Origin: Vreelandella sulfidaeris
Lineage (GTDB): Bacteria; Pseudomonadota; Gammaproteobacteria; Pseudomonadales; Halomonadaceae
Assembly (NCBI GenBank): GCA_007182875.1
Contig: AP019514.1
Span: 682,001-746,000, forward strand
Length of the DNA stretch: 64,000 nt
Reading direction: 5' to 3'
A model generated the notes under the pieces. The model searched no databases and was not told where the DNA came from. It saw nothing but the letters and a program-made list of their open reading frames with translations. Shown here in pieces: positions 63,958 through 64,000 of the stretch (the stretch's first letter is position 1; each line of letters starts with the position of its first letter). The translations under genes were made by a program, and so were the position numbers.

Positions 63958-64000
63958 TTACTCATCGCCTTCATACGTCACGCGCCAAACGGCGTTCGTC
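63958..64000 (-). CDS. C-terminal end of a gene cut by the window edge
   Basis: The minus strand encodes TNAVWRVTYEGDE and TAA, 25 bp before a terminator. The ending resembles the last beta-strand of PQQ-dependent sugar (sorbosone-type) dehydrogenases, which often finish with xxIWRVxYxG. Thirteen residues are too few for a firm call. Confidence 0.35.
   Translation of the reverse strand, partial: TNAVWRVTYEGDE

Overview
The window is a chromosomal segment of a gammaproteobacterium, most probably Halomonas/Vreelandella (Halomonadaceae). This rests on remembered family resemblance and gene order: a cytochrome c maturation operon, SMC instead of MukB, the zipA-ligA pair, bifunctional mnmC, a yciI/yciV/yciO group, guaBA, and a yqjD/yqjE/DUF3618 envelope cluster. 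Base composition looks moderately GC-rich, apart from an AT-richer accessory stretch at about 38.7-42.7 kb.

Many long genes are split by single-base gains or losses inside short homopolymers (4 for 5 G, 4 for 5 A, and so on), and the correct protein resumes at once in the next frame. I read these as consensus errors, not pseudogenes. Genes are given over their whole span, with the breaks named. Residue numbers are therefore approximate.

Layout. 1-4.1 kb: ccmF(partial)-ccmG-ccmH-ccmI. 4.2-14.6 kb: smc, a D-tartrate dehydratase/LysR pair lodged between smc and zipA, an unusually long zipA, ligA and a UPF0270 gene. 14.6-20.8 kb: mnmC, yciI, the PHP exonuclease rnm, yciO, a voltage-gated K+ channel and a CYTH phosphatase. 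20.9-24.4 kb: a DUF47 protein with the Pit phosphate transporter, then argA. 24.6-28.6 kb: an SDR and a YqjD/YqjE/DUF3618 cluster. 28.7-35.2 kb: RpiR regulator, class III aminotransferase and carboxymuconolactone decarboxylase-like protein, xseA, and a Na+/phosphate cotransporter-phoU pair preceded by Pho boxes. 35.4-38.6 kb: guaB-guaA.

From 38.7 to 53.2 kb is an accessory region. It holds a ~1280-residue predicted nuclease-STAND NTPase (Avs-like defence candidate), a Fic enzyme, an AbiE type IV toxin-antitoxin pair with paired operators, DUF808, a diguanylate cyclase, an EEP-family protein, a candidate CsrB/RsmZ-like small RNA, a RhuM-Fic/Doc protein and a HipBA pair with three operators. 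Two duplications mark rearrangement here: a 45-bp Fic-operator element at 42.83 and 46.98 kb, and the 3' end of a DUF1330 gene at 50.04 and 53.2 kb.

53.2-64 kb: DUF1330, a TetR/DJ-1 pair, a cupin, a Bcr/CflA exporter, a complete TonB-dependent siderophore uptake operon (receptor, binding protein, two permeases, ATPase), a DUF697-like protein and the tail of one more gene. No tRNA, rRNA, CRISPR array, integrase or transposase was seen.
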